The position numbers and the translations under genes were made by a program. Shown one piece after another: positions 35,126 to 43,651 of a stretch of DNA of 64,000 nucleotides. The notes beneath the pieces were generated by a model. It was not told where the DNA came from and ran no database searches. It saw only the letters and a list, made by a program, of their open reading frames with translations. Location: positions 1,240,001 to 1,304,000 of the forward strand of contig JADJVZ010000011.1 in assembly GCA_016716635.1 (NCBI GenBank). The letters are read 5' to 3'. How positions within the stretch are numbered: position 1 is the first letter of the stretch; each line of letters begins with the position of its first letter. The DNA comes from Micropruina sp. (lineage in GTDB: Bacteria; Actinomycetota; Actinomycetes; Propionibacteriales; Propionibacteriaceae).

Positions 35126-36712
35126 TTAGGGGGTATAGCCAGTGGTGGCTTTGATCCAGCCGATGAACGCGTCCGGATCGTTGTTCGCGCCGTGGGCGCC
35201 GTCCCAGTACATGGCGGCATTGACCGAATCGCCGAGGTTCTCGGCCTTCAAGGCAAGGTTGGCCAGCACGGTCAGGGACGTGTCGGTGTCGGACGTCCCG
35301 ACACGCAACCACCAGTTCTTGGCGCGAGCGGCGTTCTGCTGCGCGAGGAAGTACATCGGATTCATCAAGGTGATCAGTGAGGCGATGTCCGCATCCAGCG
35401 TGGCCGACGAGCCGTTTGCGTGCTGGTTGCTGTCATCGGTGAAGTGGCGGGCCGCGGTTGTCGTCGTGCCGAACAAACTGTTCTCGCCGGCCGAGAGATC
35501 GAAGGCATCAAACGCGGGGATGCTCTTCTTTCGCGCCCCGACGTGGGTCAGGAAGTTGGCGAACGTGAAGTCCGATCCTGAGCTGGAATAGGTGATGCCC
35601 GAAGCGCCGGATAGATACGTGGCCCGGGCCGAATCCGACAGGCCCGCGAGGTAACTCGTGGCGGACGGGACGAGGTAGGTCTTCAGCAGGTAGGCGCCGA
35701 AGGTGTCGGCCGTCACCGCCCCGAAACCGCTCTTCCCGGCGAGCCCCAGGGATTGTTGGTACGCGCTGAACGAGGACCTCAAAGCCGCAGACGCCGTCTG
35801 GTCGACCGTGCTGCCGTTGTACGCGTTGGAGCCCAGATACCACTCGTACGCCATGTCGGCATGCTCAAGGTCGGTGATCGGGCACCAACTGCCGACCGCG
35901 AAGATGGCGTCCGAGGCGTCGGCAGCCCCCAATGCCGTGAGGTAGGAGTCGTACAGCGAACTGCCGCCCGAAGCTCCCAGCAGACTCGACAAGGCACCCC
36001 CCGCGCTCGTGCCGCTGGAGATGATCCAATCGGTGTTCCCAGGCAGCACGCCCTTGTTCGCCCGGATGTACCGCACCGCCGCTTTGAGATCAACGATGGC
36101 CGCGGGTGCTTTGCCGAAGTAGGTCCCAGAATTGTCGACGTTGTCACGCCCTCGACATCCGGGAGCGACCACGACGTAGCCAGCCGCCAGCGCAAGGTCG
36201 GCGGTGCTGGCGCCGGCAGTTCCGCCCCCGGTACCACTCTTGGCGCCTGTGGGGACGGCGCCGCCCGTCGGCATCGACCCAGTGGGCATCGCCCCGCCTC
36301 CGCCACCCAGCGAAGAGCCGCCGCTGGCGGCGACAGACAGGTAGCCGGCGACCCCGATGCTCAACAGGATGGGCGCATTGCTCGCATCGATGGCCACTCC
36401 GTCAATGCTGATCGGAACACTCACGTTGAGGGACTGGTAGGTCGTGTCCACTGGCTTCATCACGTACGGAATCAGCGCGTAGTAGTTGTAGGTCACCGAC
36501 TTTGTGCCACTGCCCGTCGCCACAGAGACGGTCTTCTGGGTGAACTTCGTCGGATCGAAGGCCAACGAGGATGGGACGGCGGTGGCTCGCGCGGAGCCGG
36601 TGGCCGTTGAACTCGCGCTGGACGAGGAACTGCTGGTGGTGGAGCAGCCCACCAATGACGTGGCGGCGATTCCAGCGAAGCCAGCGAGCAGCGTGCGGCG
36701 GGGCAGTTCCAT
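35126..36712 (-). CDS. tannase-like secreted lipoprotein hydrolase
   Basis: A 528-residue protein. Tat-like RR at 5-6 and lipobox Cys23 (LVGC) are followed by a serine-rich tether. The hydrolase has PGCRGRDNVDNSG, nucleophile S236 in SSGTSAGGAL and a late DGAHG that may carry the catalytic His, resembling subtype B tannase / feruloyl-esterase-like enzymes. Residues about 130-170 are a Gly-rich insert with PTG repeats. Start at ATG 36712 with AAAGG upstream. It would cleave esters of phenolics or polysaccharides at the cell surface. Confidence 0.82.
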   Translation of the reverse strand: MELPRRTLLAGFAGIAATSLVGCSTTSSSSSSASSTATGSARATAVPSSLAFDPTKFTQKTVSVATGSGTKSVTYNYYALIPYVMKPVDTTYQSLNVSVPISIDGVAIDASNAPILLSIGVAGYLSVAASGGSSLGGGGGAMPTGSMPTGGAVPTGAKSGTGGGTAGASTADLALAAGYVVVAPGCRGRDNVDNSGTYFGKAPAAIVDLKAAVRYIRANKGVLPGNTDWIISSGTSAGGALSSLLGASGGSSLYDSYLTALGAADASDAIFAVGSWCPITDLEHADMAYEWYLGSNAYNGSTVDQTASAALRSSFSAYQQSLGLAGKSGFGAVTADTFGAYLLKTYLVPSATSYLAGLSDSARATYLSGASGITYSSSGSDFTFANFLTHVGARKKSIPAFDAFDLSAGENSLFGTTTTAARHFTDDSNQHANGSSATLDADIASLITLMNPMYFLAQQNAARAKNWWLRVGTSDTDTSLTVLANLALKAENLGDSVNAAMYWDGAHGANNDPDAFIGWIKATTGYTP

Positions 36713-36997
36713 GGGTGACCTTTCGAGGTTTTCCTGAATCCCAGCAGCGCGCTCTATGGAAAGGCTGTGAGGGGGCCGTGCTCCGCCATTGACACGTAGT
36801 TTGGGTCTCAACATCACCACGCCGGAAGGTGCTCATGCCGCCTGGGCAGATCTCGGATATGTTGGAATCAAAGTCCACCACGCCCCACGAGGCGACGAGG
36901 CCTCCCCCCAAGGCACAGTGGCGAACCGGGCAGCGGTCGGCCCACCTTTGGACCCCCCAAACGAGCGACCGCAGAACTGAAAGAGGAGTTGAGCTTC

Positions 36998-37573
36998 ATG
37001 ACCACTCAGACACAAACCGATACTTCGCCGTTCGCGGCAATTGCTCAAAAGTCCTGGCAGGTGCTGCTCGGCGTCGGCCTCGCCGAAGCCGTCCTTGGCG
37101 TCATCGTCCTGGTGTGGCCAGGCCAGACCCTCAGCCTGGTCGCCACCCTGTTCGGCCTGTTCCTCATCTTCAGCGGCATCGCTGAATGCGTGTTGGGCAT
37201 TTCCACGCCGGCGATGTCGGGCGGCTACCGCTTTCTCAACATCATCACGGGTGTGCTGTCGTTCATCCTCGGCGTGATGTGTTTCCGCAGTGAACTCGGC
37301 AGCATCGCGTTGTTGGGCGTGTGGATCGGCGTCGGCTGGATCATGACCGGCTTTTCCCGCGTCTTCACCTTCAGCAGCGTCCCGGGCATGCCTGGCCGCG
37401 GCTGGGCGATCGCCGCTGCAGTCTTGTCCATCATCGCTGGCGTCATCGCCATCACCTACCCGATCAGCTCGGTGGCAACCCTGGCGCTCTTCGGCGGCGT
37501 GTCGCTCGTGATGATCGGCCTGGTCCACATCTTCCAAGCGTTCCAGTGGCGCCACACGGTGAAGACGCTCTGA
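36998..37573 (+). CDS. HdeD family membrane protein, copy 1
   Basis: A 191-residue, six-helix DUF308/HdeD protein: KSWQVLLGVGLAEAVLGVIV, VATLFGLFLIFSGIAECVLG and RFLNIITGVLSFILGVMCF. The family is linked to acid resistance in enterobacteria; the role here is unknown. ATG 36998 is preceded by AGAGGAG at 9 bases. It is followed by a second copy 200 bases away. The 285-base gap upstream, divergent from the tannase gene, has TTGACA at 36789 but no convincing -10. Confidence 0.87.
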   Translation: MTTQTQTDTSPFAAIAQKSWQVLLGVGLAEAVLGVIVLVWPGQTLSLVATLFGLFLIFSGIAECVLGISTPAMSGGYRFLNIITGVLSFILGVMCFRSELGSIALLGVWIGVGWIMTGFSRVFTFSSVPGMPGRGWAIAAAVLSIIAGVIAITYPISSVATLALFGGVSLVMIGLVHIFQAFQWRHTVKTL

Positions 37574-37598
37574 ACCTCGGACCCTGTTTGATTGACGA

Positions 37599-37640
37599 CT
37601 GTGCCCGTCCCCCGCATGCGAATGTGGGATACGGGCACAG
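37599..37640 (+). terminator. long GNRA-capped hairpin between the hdeD copies
   Basis: CTGTGCCCGT pairs with ACGGGCACAG (10 bp); a CC/AT internal loop follows; CCCGCAT pairs with ATGTGGG (7 bp, one G-U) around a GCGA tetraloop. CCCCGTTTTAA follows. It is strong enough to terminate, but the T-run begins 5 bases after the stem. A structured RNA role cannot be excluded. Confidence 0.65.
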
Positions 37641-37776
37641 CCCCGTTTTAAGGAGTCCCAACGAACGCGGTTTGGCCTATCGTGAAGCTATGGCCCAGTC
37701 GTGAGCTGGAGGGGCGGCCCGCCAGCCACATGTCACCCACAACATCGCGGCCGCCACGATTGAATGGAACCCCACC

Positions 37777-38373
37777 ATGGCAACGAAACCCACCGAATCC
37801 ACTTCCACCCAGTCCGGCTTCCAGCGCTTCATGAAGAAGTCCTGGCAGGTAATGCTGGCGGTCGGCGCGGCCGAGGCGATCCTCGGCATCATCATTCTCC
37901 TGTGGCCCGGCAGCACACTGCAGGTCGTCGCCACGCTCTTTGGCCTTTACCTCATGCTGAGCGGGATCAGCGAGGTCATTGTGGGCATCTCCTCGAAGCT
38001 AATGTCGCAGACCTTCCGTTTGCTCAACATCATCGCGGGTGTGTTGTCATTCATTCTTGGCGTGCTGTGCTTCAGGAGCGAGTTCGCGACGTACCAGATG
38101 TTGGGCTGGTGGGTCGGTGCCGGTGTGGTGATGACGGGACTCTCGGGATTGCTGACCTTTGGCAATCTGCCCAAGGCACCCGGACGCGGCTGGGCACTGG
38201 GCGGGTCCGTCATCTGCCTGGTTGCCGGCATTGTCGCCATCATGTTCCCCGTCAGCACCGTGCAAAGCCTGGTTCTCATTGGCGGGATCGCGCTGATCGT
38301 CTTCGGCGCCATCGCCATCGTGAACGCGCTGCAGTGGCGCGAGTCGGTGAGCGAGCTGACGGCGTCCGACTAG
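37777..38373 (+). CDS. HdeD family membrane protein, copy 2
   Basis: A 198-residue protein aligning along its length with the upstream copy (KKSWQVMLAVGAAEAILGII, RLLNIIAGVLSFILGVLCFR, PGRGWALGGSVICLVAGIVA). The two are clearly tandem duplicates that have diverged. Six helices. It has its own upstream region of about 135 bases after the hairpin, so separate expression is possible. Confidence 0.87.
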   Translation: MATKPTESTSTQSGFQRFMKKSWQVMLAVGAAEAILGIIILLWPGSTLQVVATLFGLYLMLSGISEVIVGISSKLMSQTFRLLNIIAGVLSFILGVLCFRSEFATYQMLGWWVGAGVVMTGLSGLLTFGNLPKAPGRGWALGGSVICLVAGIVAIMFPVSTVQSLVLIGGIALIVFGAIAIVNALQWRESVSELTASD

Positions 38374-38384
38374 GCACCTCAAGG

Positions 38385-38412
38385 CGGCGGGCGGGGAACT
38401 CCCTGCCCGCCG
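38385..38412. terminator. bidirectional terminator hairpin
   Basis: CGGCGGGC pairs with GCCCGCCG, with an inner GGG/CCC helix, between the convergent hdeD copy 2 and the PP2C gene. U-tracts are weak on both sides (TTGT). Confidence 0.65.
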
Positions 38413-38424
38413 TTGTCGTCTCCG

Positions 38425-39141
38425 TTACTTGTCGACGTCGACCACGATGACGCTGACGTTGTCGCGCCCGCCCGCAGCCAGTGCTCGCTCCACCAACTGG
38501 TCGGCGGCCACAGTCGCATCGTGGGCCTCGAGGACCCCGGCGATCTCATCGTCGGTCAGTTCGTTCGTCAGGCCGTCGGTACACAGCAGGAATCTCTCCC
38601 CCGCGTGTTGAGGCAGAACCCACAGGTCGGGTTCGGGGGCGGGAAGGGAGCCCAGGCTGCGCGTGATCATGTGGCGGGCCGGATGGACGCGAGCCTGCTC
38701 CTCAGTGATGACCCCGTCCTGGACCAATTGCTCGACTTCCGAGTGATCGACGGTGATCCGCGTGAGGCAGCCGTCCGCGAAGCGGTAGACCCGGGAGTCG
38801 CCGATGTTGAAGATGGCCCACCGCGGAAGGCCGTCCAGCACCAGGCCCGCAAGGCCGGTGACGGTCGTACCGAGGCCCCGCTGCAGCGGGTGCCGGCGCC
38901 CATGGGTGAGGATCGCTGCGTTGCCCGCGTCCAAGGCCGCCCGCACATCGTTGGTCGTGAGTCCCTCGCGGTCCATGTCCTTGACGGACTCGATCGCCAA
39001 CGCGCTGGCGACGTCGCCAGCGGCATGACCACCCATGCCGTCGGCAACGGCCCACACGTTTTCGCCCACGTAGACAGCATCTTCGTTGACGCGCCGAACG
39101 TTGCCGACCACCGATCGGGTGCCGATGGAGACAGACGCCAT
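38425..39141 (-). CDS. PP2C-family Ser/Thr protein phosphatase
   Basis: A 238-residue PPM phosphatase: RVNEDAV, ADGMGGHAAGD (metal site D34/G35), NIGDSRVYRF, LLCTDGLTN and the final GGRDNVSVIVVDVD. All metal-binding aspartates are present. ATG 39141 has AAGGAG upstream; an in-frame start at 39198 is less likely. Cytoplasmic, no transmembrane helix, unlike PstP. No kinase gene is adjacent, so its partner is unknown. Confidence 0.9.
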   Translation of the reverse strand: MASVSIGTRSVVGNVRRVNEDAVYVGENVWAVADGMGGHAAGDVASALAIESVKDMDREGLTTNDVRAALDAGNAAILTHGRRHPLQRGLGTTVTGLAGLVLDGLPRWAIFNIGDSRVYRFADGCLTRITVDHSEVEQLVQDGVITEEQARVHPARHMITRSLGSLPAPEPDLWVLPQHAGERFLLCTDGLTNELTDDEIAGVLEAHDATVAADQLVERALAAGGRDNVSVIVVDVDK

Positions 39142-39235
39142 CCCACTCACTCCTTGGCCAAGCCTGGTCGAGGCACCATCGCCCCGAAACTCGGACACAA
39201 TACCGCGCCGGACCGGTCGAACTTGGAACCTGAGT

Positions 39236-39255
39236 TATAGTATAAACAGACTATA
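39236..39255. promoter_or_regulatory. palindromic operator/promoter upstream of the galactonate dehydratase gene
   Basis: TATAGT-ATAAACAG-ACTATA, a perfect 6-bp inverted repeat in an AT-rich island that stands out from the surrounding GC-rich sequence. It has the half-site spacing of a dimeric regulator, GntR/FadR-like in look, and contains -10-like TATAGT and TATAAA. It lies 63 bases before the start codon. No regulator gene is adjacent. Confidence 0.5.
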
Positions 39256-39317
39256 GGCCGCCATTCAGGGCCACACCTCACCCAGCGCCCGATGGCGCCC
39301 CACAGAAGCCGACAGAC

Positions 39318-40463
39318 ATGCTGATCACCAAGGTCACCACCTACCGCGTGCCACCCAGGTGGCTCTTCTTGCACATCGAGACCGACGAGGGCATCAGCGG
39401 CTGGGGTGAGCCCGTGTTGGAGGGCCACGCCAAAGGGGCCGAGGGAGCGGTTACTGAGCTGGCTGAGCTGATCGTCGGCATGGATCCTCGGCGCATCAAC
39501 GACATCTGGCAGATGTTCTTCCGCAACGGCTGCTACCGCGGCGGCCCGCTGCTCATGAGCGCCATGTCGGGGATCGACACCGCGCTGTGGGACATCCTCG
39601 GCAAGTCCCTGGGCGTTCCCGTCCACGCCCTCCTCGGCGGTTCGCAACGCGATTGGGTGCGCACCTACTCCTGGATCGGCGGCGACTCCCCCACGAACCT
39701 TGTGGCGGACGCGCACCGCGCCGCGGCAGAAGGTTTCGCCGCGGTGAAGTTCAACGCCACCGATCGCGTCATGGTCGTGGACGGTTTCGGCGTCATCGAC
39801 AAGGCCGTCCAACGCATCGCCGACCTTCGGGATGCCCTGGGATATGAGATGGATCTCGTCATCGATTTCCACGGCCGCCTCCACGCCCCCATGGCGAAGG
39901 TGCTGGCCAAAGAACTAGAGCCGCTGCACCCGCTGTGGATCGAAGACCCAGTGCCAGCGGACAATCCCGATGCCGCGATCGCGGTGGCACGCTCGACAAC
40001 GATCCCGGTGGCGATCGGTGAGCGCGTCCATTCGCGAGCGGAGTTCACCTCCTTGCTGGAATCCAGGGCATTCGGCGTCCTCAACCCCGACCCGGCGCAC
40101 ATGGGCGGCATCACGCAAACCGTGCGCCTGGGAGCGATGGCAGAGGTCTACAACGTGGCCCTCACCCCCCACTGCCCCCTCGGACCCATCGCGCTGGCCG
40201 CCTGCCTGCAGATCGATGCCGTGTGCCACAACGCGGTGATCCAAGAACAGAGCCTGGGCATCCACTACAACACCGGCAGCGACCTGCTCGACTACGTCAT
40301 CGGCGCCCCATTTGAATACGACGAGGGCTATCTGACGATTCCGCAGGGCCCCGGCCTCGGCGTCGAGGTCAACCTCGACGTCGTGAAGGAACGGGCCGCC
40401 CAGGGCCACGATTGGCGGGCGCCGATCTGGCGGCATGCGGACGGATCGGTCGCGGAATGGTGA
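39318..40463 (+). CDS. dgoD: D-galactonate dehydratase (enolase superfamily)
   Basis: A 381-residue mandelate-racemase-type enolase. The D-galactonate dehydratase residues are in their usual places: D183 and H185 (VIDFHGRLH), E209 (IEDP), E235 (GER) and H285 (TPHC). N-terminal capping domain MLITKVTTYRV. It converts D-galactonate to 2-keto-3-deoxygalactonate in the De Ley-Doudoroff pathway. No kinase, aldolase, transporter or regulator is nearby, so the rest of the pathway must be elsewhere. Confidence 0.9.
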   Translation: MLITKVTTYRVPPRWLFLHIETDEGISGWGEPVLEGHAKGAEGAVTELAELIVGMDPRRINDIWQMFFRNGCYRGGPLLMSAMSGIDTALWDILGKSLGVPVHALLGGSQRDWVRTYSWIGGDSPTNLVADAHRAAAEGFAAVKFNATDRVMVVDGFGVIDKAVQRIADLRDALGYEMDLVIDFHGRLHAPMAKVLAKELEPLHPLWIEDPVPADNPDAAIAVARSTTIPVAIGERVHSRAEFTSLLESRAFGVLNPDPAHMGGITQTVRLGAMAEVYNVALTPHCPLGPIALAACLQIDAVCHNAVIQEQSLGIHYNTGSDLLDYVIGAPFEYDEGYLTIPQGPGLGVEVNLDVVKERAAQGHDWRAPIWRHADGSVAEW

Positions 40464-40515
40464 CCCAGGAGTAGATTCAGAGGTGACGTCGGGCCGGTCA
40501 CATCGGAGGATCTTG

Positions 40516-43266
40516 ATGCCCAACTCCCCTGTTTCACCCCCATCGATTGAGCAATCCGAGCGGTGGTACGCCCTGCCCGTCGACGCTGTGGTCGCCGCAT
40601 TCGAGACCGATGCCGTCGCTGGGCTGACTGCCGCGCAAGCCAGGCAACGGCTCGCCACCCACGGTCCGAACGTCATCGCCTCCGAACCTTCACCGTCGAT
40701 CGTGATGGTGGCACTGACTCAGCTCCGCGACTCCATGAACCTGATGCTCATCGCCGTCGCGGTGGTGAGCTTCGTCATCGGCCAGGTATCGACGGCAGTG
40801 CTGGTGGCCGTGCTGGTGGTGATGAATGTCGTCCTGGGCACCCAGCAAGAACTCAAGGCGCGCGCCAGCGTGGACGCCCTGTCCAAGATGCAGATCCCGC
40901 AAGCGAAAGTCGTCCGCGGCGGCGTCCTGACGCTCGTCAACGCCCCCGACGTCGTCCCGGGCGATCTGGTGAACGTGGAATCCGGTGACCTCGTCCCCGC
41001 GGACGGACGACTCGTCCGCTCCGCGTCCCTCGAGACGCAGGAGTCGGCCCTCACGGGCGAGAGCGCGCCCATCAGCAAGGACCCCGAGACCATCGGCGAC
41101 AACGAGGTCGGTCTGGGCGATCGCACCAACATGCTCTTCCAGAACACGTCCGTGACCCGAGGCACCGGGGCGATGATCGTCACCGCGACCGGCATGGGCA
41201 CCCAGATGGGGCAGATCGCGGAAATGCTGTCGGCTGTGGCGCCGAAGAAGTCCCCCCTGCAGCGCGAACTGGACGGCCTCACGAAGGTCCTGGGGATCAT
41301 CGCCTGGTCGGCGGTGGCGCTCATCGTGGTGCTCGGGGTGGTCCGCGGCCAGTCGCTGCAGGCCGTGATGATGTTGGGCGTGGCCATGGCGGTCTCGGCG
41401 ATCCCGACCGGGATGCCGACGTTCGTCCAGGCGATGCTGGCGTTCGGGGCGCGGCAGCTCGCCGAGCACAAGGCCGTCGTGAAGAACCTGACCGACGTCG
41501 AGACCTTGGGAGCCACGAGTTCGATCAACTCGGACAAAACCGGCACGCTCACCATGAACGAGATGACGGTCCGCTCGATGTACGTACGCTCGCGCTGGTA
41601 TTCGGTCGGGGGCGAGGGCTACAGCAAGACCGGCACCGTCCGCGCGGCCGCCGGGGATACCGCACCGGATTTCACCCAGCTGGCGTACGGGTTGTGCCTG
41701 TGCAGCGACGCCACCGTGTCGGACGACGGCGCCGTCATCGGGGATCCGACCGAGGCGGCGTTGGTCGTGCTGGCCGCCAAGATCGGGGTCGACGCCGAGG
41801 AGAGCCGGCGCGAATATCCACGGGTGGCCGAGGTGCCCTTCGATTCGCTCTACAAGTTCATGGCCACCTTCCACCACGTGGGCGCGAAGGGCGGCCAGAC
41901 CCTGCTCGAACTGGTTAAGGGCGGCCCGGACGTGGTGCTGGACCGCTGCGCTGAGGTCGCCACGCCGGACGGAATGGTGGCGATCGACGGGGTTCGGGAG
42001 TCGGTCCTGGCGGCCAATCGCCAGCTCTCCGAGAAGGGCATGCGGGTGCTGGCCTTCGCCATCCGCGACGTCACCGGGCACGAGGAGGAGGTCGCCGAGG
42101 ACGCGATGTCGTTCGTCCAGGACCTGCAGTTCGTGGGCCTGGTCGGGATCATCGACCCGTTGCGTCCCTCGGCCGTGGAGGCCGTGCGGGTCGCTCGCGA
42201 AGCCGGCATCGAGGTGCGGATGATCACCGGCGACCACGCGATCACCGCGGCGGCCATCGGCGCCGATCTCGGGTTGGGTGCCGGGGCGATCAGTGGAGCC
42301 GAGCTCGCGGCCCTGAGTGACGAGGAACTGACCGCTGCCCTGCCGGACCTGCACGTCTTCGGACGGGTGACCCCCCAGGACAAGGTTCGCTTAGCCCGGC
42401 TCATGCAGGCCCGGGGCGACATCGTGGCCATGACCGGCGATGCCGTCAACGACGCCGCCGCGCTGAAGCAGGCCGACATCGGCGTGGCCATGGGCTCGGG
42501 CAGCGAGGTGACCAAACAGGCCGCCAAGTTGATCCTCACGGACGACAATTTCGGCACTCTCGTGACGGCCGTCCGACTCGGGCGTAACACCTACGAGAAG
42601 ATCGTGAACTACATCCGCTACCAGATGTCGCAGTTGCTGGCGCTCGTGTTGCTGTTCCTCTGCGCCAGCATCGTCAACATCAACGGCGGCATGGCGCTGA
42701 CGCCCCTGATGATCTTGTTCTTGAACTTCTTCATCGCGATCGTCCCGGTGGTGGTGATCATGAATGATCCGCCGAGCCCCGACCTGATGAGCCGCCCGCC
42801 GCGCGATCCTGAGGAGCGGCTGGCCAACGGCACGGCCATCGGGCAGTGGGCGCTGTTCGGCGGGGTGCTGTTCCTCGCCACGCTGGCCGCGCTCATGCTG
42901 GGGCCGGGCGAACTGACCGCCGACAGGGCGAGCGTCCGCATGACCATGGCGTTCGTGGTGCTGGCCTTCGGCACGATCTTCAGCGGGCTGGTGCTGCGCC
43001 GGGACCTGGAGCCGGGTCTCTCGGCTCCGGTGCTGGGCGCCGTGGGCACCCTGGCCATCCCGTCAGCGCTCACCGTCGTGGCGGTCGAATGGACGTTCAT
43101 GCAGAAGCTTCTGCCCACGACCTCGCTCAGTTCGGGAGAGTGGCTGGCATCGTTCGGCCTGGCCCTGCTGGTGCCGATCACCATCGAACTGAGCAAGCTC
43201 GTCCGCCGCCGGCGGCTGGCCCATGAGCAGACGCCCGGTCACTCCCCGTCAAGCAACAGGCTCTGA
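40516..43266 (+). CDS. P2-like P-type ATPase with atypical ion-binding residues
   Basis: A 916-residue ATPase: N-terminal cation-ATPase domain, TGES actuator loop, phosphorylation site D340-KTGTLT, nucleotide site K468-GGPD, hinge TGDAVNDAAALKQ (usually TGDGVNDAPALK) and a six-helix C-terminal block. The usual ion ligands are mostly absent: M4 reads IPTGMP (T298) not PEGLP; M5 has L707 and L710 where SERCA has N768 and E771; M6 keeps N737 but has I740 and A741 for T799 and D800. ATG 40516 has GGAGGA upstream. Substrate cannot be inferred. Confidence 0.9.
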   Translation: MPNSPVSPPSIEQSERWYALPVDAVVAAFETDAVAGLTAAQARQRLATHGPNVIASEPSPSIVMVALTQLRDSMNLMLIAVAVVSFVIGQVSTAVLVAVLVVMNVVLGTQQELKARASVDALSKMQIPQAKVVRGGVLTLVNAPDVVPGDLVNVESGDLVPADGRLVRSASLETQESALTGESAPISKDPETIGDNEVGLGDRTNMLFQNTSVTRGTGAMIVTATGMGTQMGQIAEMLSAVAPKKSPLQRELDGLTKVLGIIAWSAVALIVVLGVVRGQSLQAVMMLGVAMAVSAIPTGMPTFVQAMLAFGARQLAEHKAVVKNLTDVETLGATSSINSDKTGTLTMNEMTVRSMYVRSRWYSVGGEGYSKTGTVRAAAGDTAPDFTQLAYGLCLCSDATVSDDGAVIGDPTEAALVVLAAKIGVDAEESRREYPRVAEVPFDSLYKFMATFHHVGAKGGQTLLELVKGGPDVVLDRCAEVATPDGMVAIDGVRESVLAANRQLSEKGMRVLAFAIRDVTGHEEEVAEDAMSFVQDLQFVGLVGIIDPLRPSAVEAVRVAREAGIEVRMITGDHAITAAAIGADLGLGAGAISGAELAALSDEELTAALPDLHVFGRVTPQDKVRLARLMQARGDIVAMTGDAVNDAAALKQADIGVAMGSGSEVTKQAAKLILTDDNFGTLVTAVRLGRNTYEKIVNYIRYQMSQLLALVLLFLCASIVNINGGMALTPLMILFLNFFIAIVPVVVIMNDPPSPDLMSRPPRDPEERLANGTAIGQWALFGGVLFLATLAALMLGPGELTADRASVRMTMAFVVLAFGTIFSGLVLRRDLEPGLSAPVLGAVGTLAIPSALTVVAVEWTFMQKLLPTTSLSSGEWLASFGLALLVPITIELSKLVRRRRLAHEQTPGHSPSSNRL

Positions 43267-43604
43267 AGCACGGTCGCCTCGCTGATGTCGGCCCGCTTCG
43301 CCGCCGTCAGCAGGGTCAGCGGGCCGCTCTCGGCAAGGCGCCGAAGATCCGCGAGGGCATCCGCGGCCGGGGGCTCGGTGAGTTCGGCGCGGTAGCGGCG
43401 GGCGAACTCGTCGAACTTCGCCGGGTCGTGGCCGTACCACGTGCGCAGTTCCGTCGAGGGCGCGACCTGCTTGCTCCACTCGAAAAGGTCGGCCCGTTCC
43501 TTGCTGACCCCGCGGGGCCAGAGCCGGTCGACCAACACTCGCTTGCCGTCACTGGGCGCGGGATCCTCGTAGATCCGGCGCACCTGCACCTCTCGTCCTG
43601 TCAT
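43239..43604 (-). CDS. DUF488 family protein
   Basis: A 121-residue DUF488 protein: VQVRRIYEDPAPSDGKRVLV, DRLWPRGVSKERADLFEW, ELRTWYGHDPAKFDEFARRY and LTLLTAAKRADISEA. Function unknown. Start at ATG 43604; ATGs at 43613 and 43616 are in the same frame. The 3' end overlaps the P-type ATPase gene by 28 bases. Divergent from mpg. Confidence 0.85.
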   Translation of the reverse strand: MTGREVQVRRIYEDPAPSDGKRVLVDRLWPRGVSKERADLFEWSKQVAPSTELRTWYGHDPAKFDEFARRYRAELTEPPAADALADLRRLAESGPLTLLTAAKRADISEATVLQSLLLDGE

Positions 43605-43651
43605 GACGTCCATCATCGCCCCGTTGCCGTGACCCGTGGCAGGCTCAGGGC

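Noticed and set aside
40690..42354. Long minus-strand open frame opposite the P-type ATPase
   Set aside because: Antisense shadow of a strongly conserved ATPase, no recognisable protein features.
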